Counted from the stretch's first letter, positions 15,297-24,680 are shown. The stretch is 64,000 nucleotides of DNA from Gammaproteobacteria bacterium (GCA_013151645.1 JAADHU010000028.1:124001-188000), one strand, 5' to 3'. Translations and numbers: made by a program. Notes: a model not told the origin generated them from the sequence alone.

Positions 15297-16537
15297 GCAG
15301 CATCGTGAAACGGACTATCTACAGCGAGATCGACGGAAAAAGCGGACGTTTTTACCTGCTGGCCGCGGTGCTCGCGGCCCTCACGCTGTCCGGTTTCGTG
15401 GCGGCCCTTTACATGGAACATTACGGTCACTACATCACCGGCATGAATAACCAGATCGTCTGGGGCCTGCCGCACGTTTTCGCCATATTCCTGATCGTCG
15501 CCGCCTCCGGTGCGCTGAACGTGGCATCGATTGGTACGGTATTCGGTAAGAGAATTTACAAACCACTGGGACGATTCTCGGGCCTGCTGGCGCTGGCGCT
15601 GTTGCTCGGTGGCCTCACAGTGCTGGTGCTCGATCTGGGCCGGCCGGATCGCCTGATCGTCGCGATGACCACCTACAACTTCACGTCGATTTTTGCGTGG
15701 AATATTTATCTTTATGTGGGCTTCATCGGCGTTGTGGCCGTGTATCTCTGGATGCAAATGGAACGTCGTATGAACCGCTATGCCAGGGCCGCCGGTATGC
15801 TGGCGTTCCTCTGGCGTCTCGTGCTGACGACCGGCACCGGTTCTATTTTCGGCTTCCTTGTCGCTCGTGAAGCGTATGACTCGGCGATCATGGCGCCGCT
15901 TTTTATCGCAATGTCCTTTTCCTTCGGCCTCGCAATTTATGTCCTCGTGCTGCTGGCCGCCTGCCACGGTAGTGGCCGCGAAATCGGCGATGCCGTACTG
16001 CGCCGACTGGGCCGGCTACTGGGAGTTTTTGTCGCCGTCGTGCTCTATTTTACGGCCGTCCAGCATCTGACCAACCTTTACGCGGCCGAACACCTGGGCG
16101 TGGAGCGTTTCATTCTGCTGGATGGGGGCATCTTTACTGTCTTGTTCTGGGGCGTACAGGTTACCGTCGGTGGCCTGTTGCCACTCCTGCTCCTGTTCCG
16201 ATCACCGCCCGTGAACTCAGTGGTTTCAGCGCGTGGCCTGGTGATTGCCTGTCTGGCCATCGTTGCCGGTGGTTTCGCCCAGGTCTACGTCATCGTGATC
16301 GGCGGCCAGGCATGGCCACTCAACCTGTTCCCCGACAGGGAGGTATCCTCCAGTTTCTACGATGGCGTGATATCGAACTATTCGCCCAGCCTGCCGGAAC
16401 TCGGCCTCGGACTCGGCGGTGTTGCACTAACCGGCCTGATCGTTTTATTCGGCATCCGGATACTTCGCTTCCTGCCGACGACACTGGCCGATTCCGCCAT
16501 CGATCCGAATTTCGTTTCTTCAGCAGACAAGTCGTAA
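15293..16537 (+). CDS. dsrP: DsrP, NrfD-like membrane subunit
   Basis: 414 residues, polytopic, about ten transmembrane segments of the NrfD/PsrC family that interact with the quinone pool. It starts with GTG inside the dsrO stop. Recognisable parts are LYMEHYGHYITGMNNQIVWGLPHVFAIF and LALLLGGLTVLVLDLGRPDRLIVAM, typical of DsrP. It completes DsrMKJOP. The C-terminal tail is short and soluble. Confidence 0.96.
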   Translation: MSSIVKRTIYSEIDGKSGRFYLLAAVLAALTLSGFVAALYMEHYGHYITGMNNQIVWGLPHVFAIFLIVAASGALNVASIGTVFGKRIYKPLGRFSGLLALALLLGGLTVLVLDLGRPDRLIVAMTTYNFTSIFAWNIYLYVGFIGVVAVYLWMQMERRMNRYARAAGMLAFLWRLVLTTGTGSIFGFLVAREAYDSAIMAPLFIAMSFSFGLAIYVLVLLAACHGSGREIGDAVLRRLGRLLGVFVAVVLYFTAVQHLTNLYAAEHLGVERFILLDGGIFTVLFWGVQVTVGGLLPLLLLFRSPPVNSVVSARGLVIACLAIVAGGFAQVYVIVIGGQAWPLNLFPDREVSSSFYDGVISNYSPSLPELGLGLGGVALTGLIVLFGIRILRFLPTTLADSAIDPNFVSSADKS

Positions 16538-16564
16538 AGGGCGCGTTATTCAGCGCAAGCGGTC

Positions 16565-17968
16565 TTGGCTCACATATTCATAGCAGGTGCACACAAATCC
16601 TCCGGCAAGACGTCCGTTTCCGTCGGCCTTACGGCCGCACTGACGGGACGAGGAATGGCGCTTCAACCGTTCAAGAAAGGACCGGACTATATCGACCCTT
16701 TGTGGCTCGGGCGTGCCGCCGGCAATGCCTGCTACAACCTCGACTTCTTTACCCAGTCTCACGACGAGATTGCGGCTACTTTTGCCGGCCATGCGACCAC
16801 GGCCGGCATCAGCCTGATTGAGGGCAATAAAGGCCTCTTCGATGGTGTCGATGTGGCAGGTTCCGACAGCAATGCGGCACTGGCGAAAATGCTGGCTGCA
16901 CCGGTTGTCCTTGTGATCGACTCCTCCGGCATGACGCGTGGCATTGCACCGTTGATCCGTGGCTACCTGGGGTTCGATCCGGACGTCAACATCGCCGGTG
17001 TGATTCTTAACAAGACAGGCGGGACGCGCCATGAAGGAAAGCTCAGGGCCGCTCTGGAGCGTTATACGGACATCGACGTACTCGGTGCCATCGGACGCGA
17101 TTCCTCACTTGAAATTCCGGAACGTCATCTGGGCCTCGTCCCGGCCAATGAGACAAACGCGACCGATACGATTATCGCGAAACTTGCGAAGGCGGTAACT
17201 TCCCAGGTTGAGCTTGATCGTATTGTCGAAATTGCGAACGCCGCTCCGGCAACAGCGACCGCACCAGTCCGCGATTCACTACCGGCCGCTGACGTCCGGA
17301 TCGGCATCGCCCGCGATGCCGCTTTTGGCTTTTATTACCCCGATGACCTCGATGCATTTGCACTCGCTGGCGCCGAACTTGTTCCTTTCGATACACTCAG
17401 CGACGCTCATTTACCCGCAGTGGATGGTTTGTTTATTGGCGGAGGCTTTCCGGAAACTCACCTGGTGAAGCTTGCCGAAAATCGCACGCTGCTCGCAAAT
17501 ATCCGCCAGGTGCTATCGGCCGGCATGCCTGCCTATGCGGAGTGTGGAGGATTAATGTATCTCGCGCGTAGCATCCAATGGCACAATGGGGAATACGCGA
17601 TGGCAGGCGTCGTCCCCGGCGATGTCATTGTAGATGATCGACCGCAAGGAAGAGGATACGTGCTTTTGGAACGTTCGGGCAGTGACCCGTGGCCCGTCGC
17701 CACGACAAAGGAGCGTGCTCGAAATCAGCGCATTCCTGCGCACGAATTCCACTACGCCCGCCTGGAAAATTTGCCGGACAATCGCGAATTTGCGTATCGC
17801 GTCCAGCGTGGCCACGGCATCGACGGTCGTCATGACGGCCTGCTTGTTGAAAATCTCTTGGCCGGCTTCGCCCACCATCGCAATACGGCGGCTAACCCCT
17901 GGGTTGAACGTTTCGTCGCATTCGTTCGCACAAAATCGCAGCACACATCTTCAGGAGAATCCACATGA
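16565..17968 (+). CDS. dsrN: DsrN, glutamine-dependent sirohaem amidase (CbiA family)
   Basis: 467 residues homologous to cobyrinate a,c-diamide synthase. In the Dsr context it amidates sirohaem to the sirohaem-amide found in DsrAB. The P-loop lies at the N-terminus (IAGAHKSSGKTSVSVGL), the synthetase part continues with FKKGPDYIDP, and the GATase domain has Cys in MPAYAECGGLMYLAR and a C-terminal His (IPAHEFHYARLEN). The start is TTG at 16565 with a weak ribosome binding site. It overlaps the next gene by 4 bp. dsrR and dsrS, which follow in Allochromatium, are absent here. Confidence 0.93.
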   Translation: MAHIFIAGAHKSSGKTSVSVGLTAALTGRGMALQPFKKGPDYIDPLWLGRAAGNACYNLDFFTQSHDEIAATFAGHATTAGISLIEGNKGLFDGVDVAGSDSNAALAKMLAAPVVLVIDSSGMTRGIAPLIRGYLGFDPDVNIAGVILNKTGGTRHEGKLRAALERYTDIDVLGAIGRDSSLEIPERHLGLVPANETNATDTIIAKLAKAVTSQVELDRIVEIANAAPATATAPVRDSLPAADVRIGIARDAAFGFYYPDDLDAFALAGAELVPFDTLSDAHLPAVDGLFIGGGFPETHLVKLAENRTLLANIRQVLSAGMPAYAECGGLMYLARSIQWHNGEYAMAGVVPGDVIVDDRPQGRGYVLLERSGSDPWPVATTKERARNQRIPAHEFHYARLENLPDNREFAYRVQRGHGIDGRHDGLLVENLLAGFAHHRNTAANPWVERFVAFVRTKSQHTSSGEST

Positions 17969-19113
17969 TGGAATGGGAACCGGTTTACAGAGTCGCACTG
18001 CTGGGTTTATTGGTCGGCATTCTGTTTGGTGCCGTCACGAACAAGACGAACTTCTGCACCATGGGGGCCATTAGTGACTGGGTTAACACCGGCAGCAAGG
18101 ATCGCCTTCGGGCCTGGCTGCTGGCAATTGGTATTGCCATCGTAGTGACGCAAACAATGGACGCGAGGGGTGTAATCGACATTCGTGAGGCAGCGCAGCT
18201 GACGGCAAATTTCGGCTGGCTCGGTCACATTCTGGGCGGTATTCTGTTTGGCATCGGTATGACACTTTCGTCGGGCTGCGGGCAACGCATACTGGTCCGC
18301 GTAGGCGGTGGCAACCTTAAGTCTTTGGTCGTCCTGATGTTCGTGGGCCTGACAGCCTACATGACCATGCGCGGCATTCTGTCGCTGGTTCGTGTCAACG
18401 CGATCGAAGTGACCAACATCAATCTGGCCGAATCCGGCCTGTCGAATCAGGGCATGGGCACTCTGCTCGGAGCGGCATTCGGCGTGGAGAATCTCGCCCT
18501 CCTGAATCGAATGATCGCCGCCGTTCTCGGTGGCGGTTTGATTGTTTACGCGTTTGCGGCGAAAACCTTCAGAGGAAGCTTCAACAACATCCTCGCGGGC
18601 ATCATCACCGGCCTGATCATTCCGGCCGGCTGGTATATCACCGGTGTGGTCGGTTTTGACGATTTCGACCCTGTGCGTCTTCAGTCTTACACTATCATTG
18701 CGCCAACGGCGGAAAGTTTCATGTACCTGATGACGTATACAGGGTCAACGATCAGTTTCGGTGTCGCCGCCATTTTCGGCATCATTGGCGGCTCGTTCCT
18801 CTACGTTATTCTGACCGGTCGATTTCGACTGGAAACCTTCACCGATCGTAGCGATATGATTCGCCACATGCAGGGTGGAATTCTGATGGGTTTCGGTGGC
18901 GTAGTAGCACTGGGTTGTACCGTTGGCCAGGGACTGACGGGTATGTCAACGCTGGCGCTGGGATCCCTGTTAACGTTAATCAGTATTGTTTTCGGCTGCG
19001 CCCTCGCGATGAAAATCGAATACTACCGACTGGACGAGATTTCGTTCCTGCGGGCTCTGCGACAATCGCTGGTGGATATGCGACTCTTTCCTGGTACGCG
19101 TCAAACGGATTGA
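17965..19113 (+). CDS. YeeE/YedE (TsuA-like) sulfur-compound permease
   Basis: 382 residues, polytopic. Three conserved cysteines mark the YeeE/YedE thiosulfate-transporter family: Cys31 (NKTNFCTMGAISDW), Cys105 (SSGCGQRILVRVGGGN) and Cys318 (VALGCTVGQGLTG). These line the sulfur-handling path of TsuA. The gene is coupled to dsrN (ATGA), so it belongs to the dsr operon and probably imports thiosulfate or another reduced sulfur species into the cytoplasm. Such permeases are common in dsr loci that lack dsrR/dsrS. The substrate is not proven. A REP-like hairpin follows. Confidence 0.92.
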   Translation: MMEWEPVYRVALLGLLVGILFGAVTNKTNFCTMGAISDWVNTGSKDRLRAWLLAIGIAIVVTQTMDARGVIDIREAAQLTANFGWLGHILGGILFGIGMTLSSGCGQRILVRVGGGNLKSLVVLMFVGLTAYMTMRGILSLVRVNAIEVTNINLAESGLSNQGMGTLLGAAFGVENLALLNRMIAAVLGGGLIVYAFAAKTFRGSFNNILAGIITGLIIPAGWYITGVVGFDDFDPVRLQSYTIIAPTAESFMYLMTYTGSTISFGVAAIFGIIGGSFLYVILTGRFRLETFTDRSDMIRHMQGGILMGFGGVVALGCTVGQGLTGMSTLALGSLLTLISIVFGCALAMKIEYYRLDEISFLRALRQSLVDMRLFPGTRQTD

Positions 19114-19134
19114 GGCGCACAAGCGTCAGCTCGG

Positions 19135-19207
19135 GGTCGCGCCTCGGGAGACGCTCCTACAGAAGCGCCCATCGAAAAGTTACTGGAGCATCTCCCTTGG
19201 CGCGACT
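19135..19207. repeat. REP-like inverted repeat at the end of the dsr operon
   Basis: GGTCGCGCCTCGGGAGACGC... (19135-19161) repeats the left arm of the element at 9630. The right arm (about 19183-19207, ...GGAGCATCTCCCTTGGCGCGACT) is more diverged. It lies between the YeeE-like gene and a convergent aldolase gene and probably acts as a transcript end or mRNA stabiliser. Confidence 0.75.
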
Positions 19208-19234
19208 GGGAGCATGACGCCACGCCAGAACCTG

Positions 19235-19912
19235 TTAAGCGCGACGACCCCTCGCGTTCAGCCGCCGCTGACGTTCTTCACCCAAACGAATTTGCTGCTG
19301 CAGCACCCGATCGAGTTCTTCATCGTCAATAAGAGACGGTGTCCCGGACTGCACTGCGATCAAGTAAACCCGGCACAACCATTCAAGCGTGATGGTCCTC
19401 GCCAGCGCTTGATCAACGTTTTCCCCGACGGTCAGCGAACCGTGATTTTGCATCAGTGTGGCCGTCCGGCCGCGCATGGTATCGGTGACCGATTTCGCCA
19501 GCTCAGCTGAGCCGAAGGTCTGGTACGGCGCGACCGGCACGGGGCCACCGAGATCGACGACCTGGTAATGAATGGCCGGCAATTCCTTCACCAAGGTCGA
19601 TACCGCCGTCGCGTACACCGAATGGGTATGCACAATCGCCTTAACCGACGGATTGGCGGCATACACGGATACGTGTAACGGCGTTTCCGAAGAGGGCAAG
19701 AGATCTCCACTGAGCGGGTTTCCCTGCATATCCACCACCGGAATATCCCGTGCTTCAAGACTCTCGTACGGCAGGCCACTTGGGGTAATCGCGATCCTGT
19801 CGTCGACACGAATACTGACATTGCCCGAGGTATTGACGACCAGCCCGGTCTGCAACATGGCGAGTGCGGTCTTGGCCACTTGCAGACGTTCCTGTTCCAG
19901 CATCATAGTCAT
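19235..19912 (-). CDS. Class II aldolase/adducin-family aldolase
   Basis: 225 residues from the ATG at 19912, which overlaps the stop of the phosphorylase gene (ATGA). The zinc-type class II aldolase pattern is clear: TSGNVSIRVDDRIAITPSGLPYE, SSETPLHVSVYAANPSVKAIVHTHSVYATA (Glu base and His-x-His zinc ligands) and MQNHGSLTVG. Relatives cleave fuculose-1-P, methylthioribulose-1-P or deoxyribulose-1-P. Because the neighbours are a nucleoside phosphorylase and an MtnA-like isomerase, the best inference is a DHAP-shunt aldolase giving DHAP plus an aldehyde in 5'-deoxyadenosine/methylthioadenosine salvage. Confidence 0.88.
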   Translation of the reverse strand: MTMMLEQERLQVAKTALAMLQTGLVVNTSGNVSIRVDDRIAITPSGLPYESLEARDIPVVDMQGNPLSGDLLPSSETPLHVSVYAANPSVKAIVHTHSVYATAVSTLVKELPAIHYQVVDLGGPVPVAPYQTFGSAELAKSVTDTMRGRTATLMQNHGSLTVGENVDQALARTITLEWLCRVYLIAVQSGTPSLIDDEELDRVLQQQIRLGEERQRRLNARGRRA

Positions 19913-20694
19913 GTCTTCGCCAGGCTCACGAGCGCATCCAGAGAGGCGTGAATGGCGCACTTGATGCCGCGATTGCGCGCTTCAGTATCCGGGACCACGT
20001 TACCACCGGCAACGTTACTCACATAGCCGTCAATACTGAAAATGCAACCGGCTTTGATGCCATGAATCGCCGCAATGGTAAGAACGGTGGCCGCTTCCAT
20101 TTCAAATGCCAGTACACCGGCGTAGATCGATATCTCGATATCCCTTTCCAGCGCGGGGCTGCGAAACGAATCCGACGTATGCACCACGCCGGTATGAACG
20201 TCTGCGGTTTTGTCCGCGGTCGCAGCAAGAATCGCGTTGGTCACTTCGAGGTTTGCAACCGCCGGGTACATCGTCGGCACGAATTTCTGTGTCAGTCCCT
20301 CATCCCTCACGGCCGCCGTGCCAATCACGTTGTCACCCGGCTTGACCGCCTTGACGCAGGAACCCGCGGTTCCTACGCGTATAACGACGTTACAGCCCAT
20401 CTTGCCAAGATCCTGAATCACCATGGCCGCACCCGGGCTGCCGACACCGGTCGAAATTACGGAAACCGGCACGCCCTGATAGCTCCCGGTATAGGAATGA
20501 AATTCCCGCTGAACCATCACCAGTTTCGCATCCGTCAGCCACTCATTGGCGATACGCCGCGCCCGCGCCGGGTCACCGGGTACGAGAACGTTCGGAGCAA
20601 TTTCATCGGGCAGGCATCTGATCGCGCGAAATGCGGCACGCGCAGGATCATTGGGGTCAGGCAACGCGGATCGATCCGGCCATACTGCTGTCAT
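19909..20694 (-). CDS. Nucleoside phosphorylase (PNP/UDP family)
   Basis: 261 residues of the PNP_UDP_1 family. Visible: phosphate-site VLVPGDPARARRIANEWL, the glycine-rich STGVGSPGAAMVIQDLGKMGCNVVIRVGTAGS, and the substrate-binding end VLAFEMEAATVLTIAAIHGIKAGCIFSIDG. E. coli homologues are uridine phosphorylase and DeoD. Operon order with an isomerase and an aldolase suggests it acts on 5'-deoxyadenosine or MTA to give the 1-phosphate sugar. Specificity cannot be decided from sequence alone; uridine or inosine are alternatives. Confidence 0.88.
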   Translation of the reverse strand: MTAVWPDRSALPDPNDPARAAFRAIRCLPDEIAPNVLVPGDPARARRIANEWLTDAKLVMVQREFHSYTGSYQGVPVSVISTGVGSPGAAMVIQDLGKMGCNVVIRVGTAGSCVKAVKPGDNVIGTAAVRDEGLTQKFVPTMYPAVANLEVTNAILAATADKTADVHTGVVHTSDSFRSPALERDIEISIYAGVLAFEMEAATVLTIAAIHGIKAGCIFSIDGYVSNVAGGNVVPDTEARNRGIKCAIHASLDALVSLAKT

Positions 20695-20723
20695 AGTTAA
20701 TTACCTTCAGGCTTTTTCAGTAT

Positions 20724-21809
20724 TCATAATATCGCATCCGCTACAAAAGAATTTGCATCGAAATAGGTATTTATTCTTGACGGCTCGAAAACGCCACGAT
20801 CAGTCACGATTGCCGTCACCAGGTCCGCAGGCGTAATATCGAAGGCCGGATACAGTCCCTGCACACCCGGCGGTGCCGTACGCTCTTTACCGCAATACAA
20901 CAGCGCATCGCCAGGGCGTAACTCAACTTCTATATCGTTCTCATCCGCGCTCTCCCGATCCGGCCCGCTTTGACGCAATGTGAAATAGGGTACGTCATTG
21001 GCGCTGGCGGCCAAAGCATATTGGTAAGTGCCGATTTTATTGCACACCGTGCCGTCCATGCAGACCCGGTCGGCGGCCGTCACGAAGGCACCAATATCAC
21101 CACGACGCATCAGGAACCCGCCCATACCGTCGGTGATAACCGTTGCATCGAAACCCGCCTGCTGCGCGCACAGCGACGTCAGGCGAGCGCCTTGCATGTA
21201 CGGCCGCGTCTCACTGCAAATAATGTTCAGGCGTTTGCCCGCACGCGATGCCTCCATCAACATATAGACATACGAGCGATCCGGAAAACAGTGGGTAAGG
21301 ACACTGCTGCCGTCTTCGAGCAGAGCGGCAGCGCGCTGACCCGTTTTCCATCCCTGTCGCGCCAGCGTCGCTGCAGCCTCATCCACCGTTGAGATGATCG
21401 CTTCTGCCGGGCGGCGACCCGACTGAATGGCGGCCCCGGCCCGCTGCACACAAGCTTCAATCATGCGTTTTAGTGCGAGTCCGGTCGGACGGGTTTTGAG
21501 TAATCGGTCCGCCGCTGAACGAATGCTCTTAAGATTACCCGGCCCGTTCATGGCGGCCAGTGCCAATCCGTAGCCCGCGGCAATGGACAACGAAAATGCC
21601 CCTTGTATCACCATATCCTCGATAGCAACCGCAACTTCTTCGGCGCTCCTGCATTCGAGGTATTGCTCCACGAGCGGCAACGCACGTCGATCGAGAATAC
21701 GAACCCGATCATCTTGCCATTCCGCCATACCGGCACGTCTAACCAATAGCGGCAAATCCGCTTCGACGAATTCACCTTCAAGGCCGAGCCTGCCGCCAAC
21801 GGACACCAT
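20724..21809 (-). CDS. MtnA-like sugar-1-phosphate isomerase
   Basis: 361 residues of the eIF2B-alpha/MtnA fold. Motifs: IQGAFSLSIAAGYGLALAAM, LTHCFPDRSYVYM, CSETRPYMQGARLTSLCAQQ, DGMGGFLMRRGDIGAFVTAADRVCMDGTVCNKIGTYQYALAA with the catalytic Cys and Asp areas of methylthioribose-1-P isomerase. ITDGM replaces the usual D(S/N)(M/A). It lies 29 nt before the phosphorylase gene in the same operon. Converts 5-deoxyribose-1-P or methylthioribose-1-P to the ribulose form by family knowledge; the exact substrate is inferred. Confidence 0.88.
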   Translation of the reverse strand: MVSVGGRLGLEGEFVEADLPLLVRRAGMAEWQDDRVRILDRRALPLVEQYLECRSAEEVAVAIEDMVIQGAFSLSIAAGYGLALAAMNGPGNLKSIRSAADRLLKTRPTGLALKRMIEACVQRAGAAIQSGRRPAEAIISTVDEAAATLARQGWKTGQRAAALLEDGSSVLTHCFPDRSYVYMLMEASRAGKRLNIICSETRPYMQGARLTSLCAQQAGFDATVITDGMGGFLMRRGDIGAFVTAADRVCMDGTVCNKIGTYQYALAASANDVPYFTLRQSGPDRESADENDIEVELRPGDALLYCGKERTAPPGVQGLYPAFDITPADLVTAIVTDRGVFEPSRINTYFDANSFVADAIL

Positions 21810-21824
21810 CAGCTTACAGACACC

Positions 21825-23132
21825 TCAGGCGCCCGCGACTTGCAGCAGTTTTTGGTCGAATACCGAAGCCGGCCGGTTTCGATATTGCAGGATCGAGCGT
21901 GCTTTATCGTAGTGTTCCGAACGCATACACGCTTCGAGGTAGGTGTCTTCAACGATGCGGCGTTGCGGATTGCTGCCGCCTAGCAACACACTATCCGGCA
22001 ACACGGGTTCCAGCAAGGCGACCACCTCCTCGTAGGCCTGATTTCTGAAGGCACCGAACGCCCGCGCGAATGTTTCCAGACTGGCGGCAACCCGGCTCCC
22101 CCGTTTCTCTGCTATGGCCTGCAACCTGGCCACCAGTTCCTCATGCGGTGCCGCATCGGTTTGAAGCGCCGTTGCCATTGCCCGGTGGATATCCGCAAAA
22201 TAAAAACCGTAATTCATATAACGCCGCTCTGCATACGCCAGCAATTCCCGGTTGGTTTCCTCTGCAGCCGTTTTACCCGCCAGCAGGCATCGCCACAAGA
22301 AAGCCGCATTGTCGCTCAGTGTGGTCAATGGCATGGGGTCACTGACCACCGGATCCAGATCACGATCGTAAACGTCGAATATTTCATCGATATCAATGCC
22401 GCTCTCGAGATTGAGGAATGCCAGGTGCCATATCATGTGGTGGCGCATATCGGACTGGCTTCCATAGACCGGCAGCCAGCCATTAATAAAGTCCTTGCCT
22501 TCATCAAGCCCGCCGACTTCGAAATGCAAATGCGCGAGACTGTGGGCACAATTGCCGTTTTCACTAATCGACCATGCCCGCTCACAATCGATACGTGCCG
22601 GTGCAAAGTCCCCGGTTTCGGCCGCGAAAAACCCGCTGGTCGTCAGGTGCCACCAGTCGTCTGCCGGATAGGCCGTCCTTGTCTGCGTTAACAATGCGAT
22701 ATTTTGAGCCGCCCAGTCATGCTCTCCGGAAAACGCCAACAAGCCAAAGGGTCCCAACAGGTGCGACAGGACAAAAACGTCCCGGGGATATTCATCCACA
22801 TGCTGCCGCGCCAATTTGATTGCCTGTGGATCGGCCCGGCAAGCCCTCGCCACGACATCGATCGCGGCTCGCTCTCTTGCCGATACCTCATTTGTGAGAG
22901 CAACAGCCTTTCGCATGTGGCGGGCCGACTCTGCCCTGAATCCATGAATCAGCAGTTGCCGTGCCAGTGCCACGTGCGCCAGTGCAAAATCATCGTCTAG
23001 CGTGACCGCTTCGGTGAGTTCCACGATGCCTGGTGAATCAAAACGCAATGCGCATTCAATTCCAGCCAGGTACGCCTGCATTGCGGCGCTGCCGGAGCAG
23101 GTTACCTCCAGATCGTAAAGGTCCTTGTGCAA
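21825..23132 (-). CDS. Tetratricopeptide protein, TTC38-like
   Basis: 435 residues without signal peptide. Helical repeats run through the length (VELTEAVTLDDDFALAHVALARQLLIHGFRAESARHMRKAV; DWWHLTTSGFFAAETGDFAPARIDCERAW; CAHSLAHLHFEVGGLDEGKDF; RHHMIWHLAFLNLESG). The order of these repeats, and the His-rich AHSLAHLHFE/RHHMIWH segments, resemble the TTC38 family. Molecular role unknown. It ends 15 nt before the MtnA-like gene and is the first gene of this four-gene operon. Confidence 0.75.
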   Translation of the reverse strand: MHKDLYDLEVTCSGSAAMQAYLAGIECALRFDSPGIVELTEAVTLDDDFALAHVALARQLLIHGFRAESARHMRKAVALTNEVSARERAAIDVVARACRADPQAIKLARQHVDEYPRDVFVLSHLLGPFGLLAFSGEHDWAAQNIALLTQTRTAYPADDWWHLTTSGFFAAETGDFAPARIDCERAWSISENGNCAHSLAHLHFEVGGLDEGKDFINGWLPVYGSQSDMRHHMIWHLAFLNLESGIDIDEIFDVYDRDLDPVVSDPMPLTTLSDNAAFLWRCLLAGKTAAEETNRELLAYAERRYMNYGFYFADIHRAMATALQTDAAPHEELVARLQAIAEKRGSRVAASLETFARAFGAFRNQAYEEVVALLEPVLPDSVLLGGSNPQRRIVEDTYLEACMRSEHYDKARSILQYRNRPASVFDQKLLQVAGA

Positions 23133-23495
23133 GTTGTTGCTTCGCTTTTGTCAGTGCGCTTGGCGTTTGCAGATGATTCAACGCTAGACACGTTTCGCGC
23201 GGGAGTCAATGAGTGAGCGCCCTCGACTCACGCTTATTCATAGCAAGCGGTCAGATCATCGCGGTCTTTGCGGCCGTTGCCGGCTTTTAACGGCAACGAT
23301 GACGGGGTATTGGGCTCCGTAGAAGCGGGACAGCATGTTGTTTATACTGACGCACGGAATGGCGATGGTGAAATATCGACAATCGATAGAATTCATCGCT
23401 GGTTTCGGCAACGGGAGAATGCCGATCAGCACACAAGAGGGTGGGACATTGGCAGCGGCGGAATTGCGGCCTGTCTCGGCCGACTGTGGACGACC

Positions 23496-24674
23496 TTGAG
23501 CAACCAGCAACGTATCACGCTCGTCAGCTTCCTGGCCTATTTCGTTATGTCCGGCATGCTGGCGCCCATTGGCATCATCTCCGGGCCCATGGCCGAATAT
23601 TTTGGCCTGCCCATCACCGAAATTACCGCTCATTTCAGCTGGCTCACGTTTGGCATTCTTGCCGGGTCCGTCATCGCTTTGTTGGTGTTCGACTGGGTCC
23701 CTCTCAGAAAACTCATGAGCGGTTTGTATGGCCTGATTCTGTTGTGCCTGGTTTCATTTTACCTGCATGATGACGTTGCTCTGATCTGGCCGGCACTCGG
23801 ACTCGTGGGAATCTGTTGTGGCATCGGCCTGGCCGGCGCCGCATTAACCATTTCCAGAATCTACACAACGGATCGACGCGCTTCGATGCTGGTGATCACC
23901 GACAGTTCGTTTAGTGTTGCCGGAATTGTTTGCTCGTGGGTTGCCGTGCTCTTGATTGCCCGGGGCGTGCACTGGTCAGGCGCCTACCAGTTTGTCGCAC
24001 TGATTGCCGGTATCGTTTTGCTGTTAGCGGCATTCTCAACATTTCCAAACACAACGGCAGACACTAAAAAAGCCAGCACCCGGGAGCCGTGGCCGGTTTC
24101 TGTATGGCTGTGTGTCGCCGCGCTCTTTCTTTATACGCTGGGCCAGTATTCCATGCTCTGGTGGTTGCCGAACTATGCCGAAACTCAGTTGGGAGCACCG
24201 CGCGATCAAGCGGGACAACTGGTCAGCCAGTTCTGGACCGGTATGTTCGTCGCGCAGATATTTGTTGCTTGGTGGGTGTTAAAAGTGGGTGTTCGTCGCC
24301 TTGTGCTGGTCGCCGCGATTGGATCGAGTGTGTCGTCGGTTCCGCTGTGGATCTACGGCGACATCGATGGGCTGATCCTATTGACCACTATATGGGGCTT
24401 CGCGAATATGGGCTTGCTAAAGATCGTTCTCTCTTTCGCGACGCAAATGCTTCGCGTACCGACCGCCCGCCTGATATCAACGTTGCTACTCGGTGGCAGC
24501 ATCGGGACCGCTGTTAGCCCGTGGGTTACGAGCAAGATCGTTGCCGCGACAGACAATCATTTCGTGCTGCAATTCAGCACCGGTTGCTACATCCTGCTGA
24601 CGATCCTCCTGATAGCGGCTATTCGAATCAACAACGGGAAAGTGGCTCGTGAGTTTTCCCCGCAACAAGGTTAG
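23496..24674 (+). CDS. MFS transporter, TsgA-like
   Basis: About 392 residues and 12 transmembrane segments. The frame is open from 23268, but the first 76 residues are not MFS-like; I take the TTG at 23496 (LSNQQRITLVSFLAYFVMSGMLAPIGIISGPMAEYF). Similarity to E. coli TsgA is visible in TDSSFSVAGIVCSWVAVLLIARGVHW and LGQYSMLWWLPNYAETQLGA...QLVSQFWTGMFVA. The substrate of TsgA is unsettled. It is followed after 6 nt by an oxygenase gene, so the pair probably forms an operon for uptake and modification of one compound. The start is uncertain. Confidence 0.78.
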   Translation: MSNQQRITLVSFLAYFVMSGMLAPIGIISGPMAEYFGLPITEITAHFSWLTFGILAGSVIALLVFDWVPLRKLMSGLYGLILLCLVSFYLHDDVALIWPALGLVGICCGIGLAGAALTISRIYTTDRRASMLVITDSSFSVAGIVCSWVAVLLIARGVHWSGAYQFVALIAGIVLLLAAFSTFPNTTADTKKASTREPWPVSVWLCVAALFLYTLGQYSMLWWLPNYAETQLGAPRDQAGQLVSQFWTGMFVAQIFVAWWVLKVGVRRLVLVAAIGSSVSSVPLWIYGDIDGLILLTTIWGFANMGLLKIVLSFATQMLRVPTARLISTLLLGGSIGTAVSPWVTSKIVAATDNHFVLQFSTGCYILLTILLIAAIRINNGKVAREFSPQQG

Positions 24675-24680
24675 CCTCCA

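Noticed and set aside
23268-23495. 76-residue N-terminal extension of the MFS transporter
   Set aside because: Not transporter-like and begins at a TTG without ribosome binding site; the first membrane helix starts after 23496.
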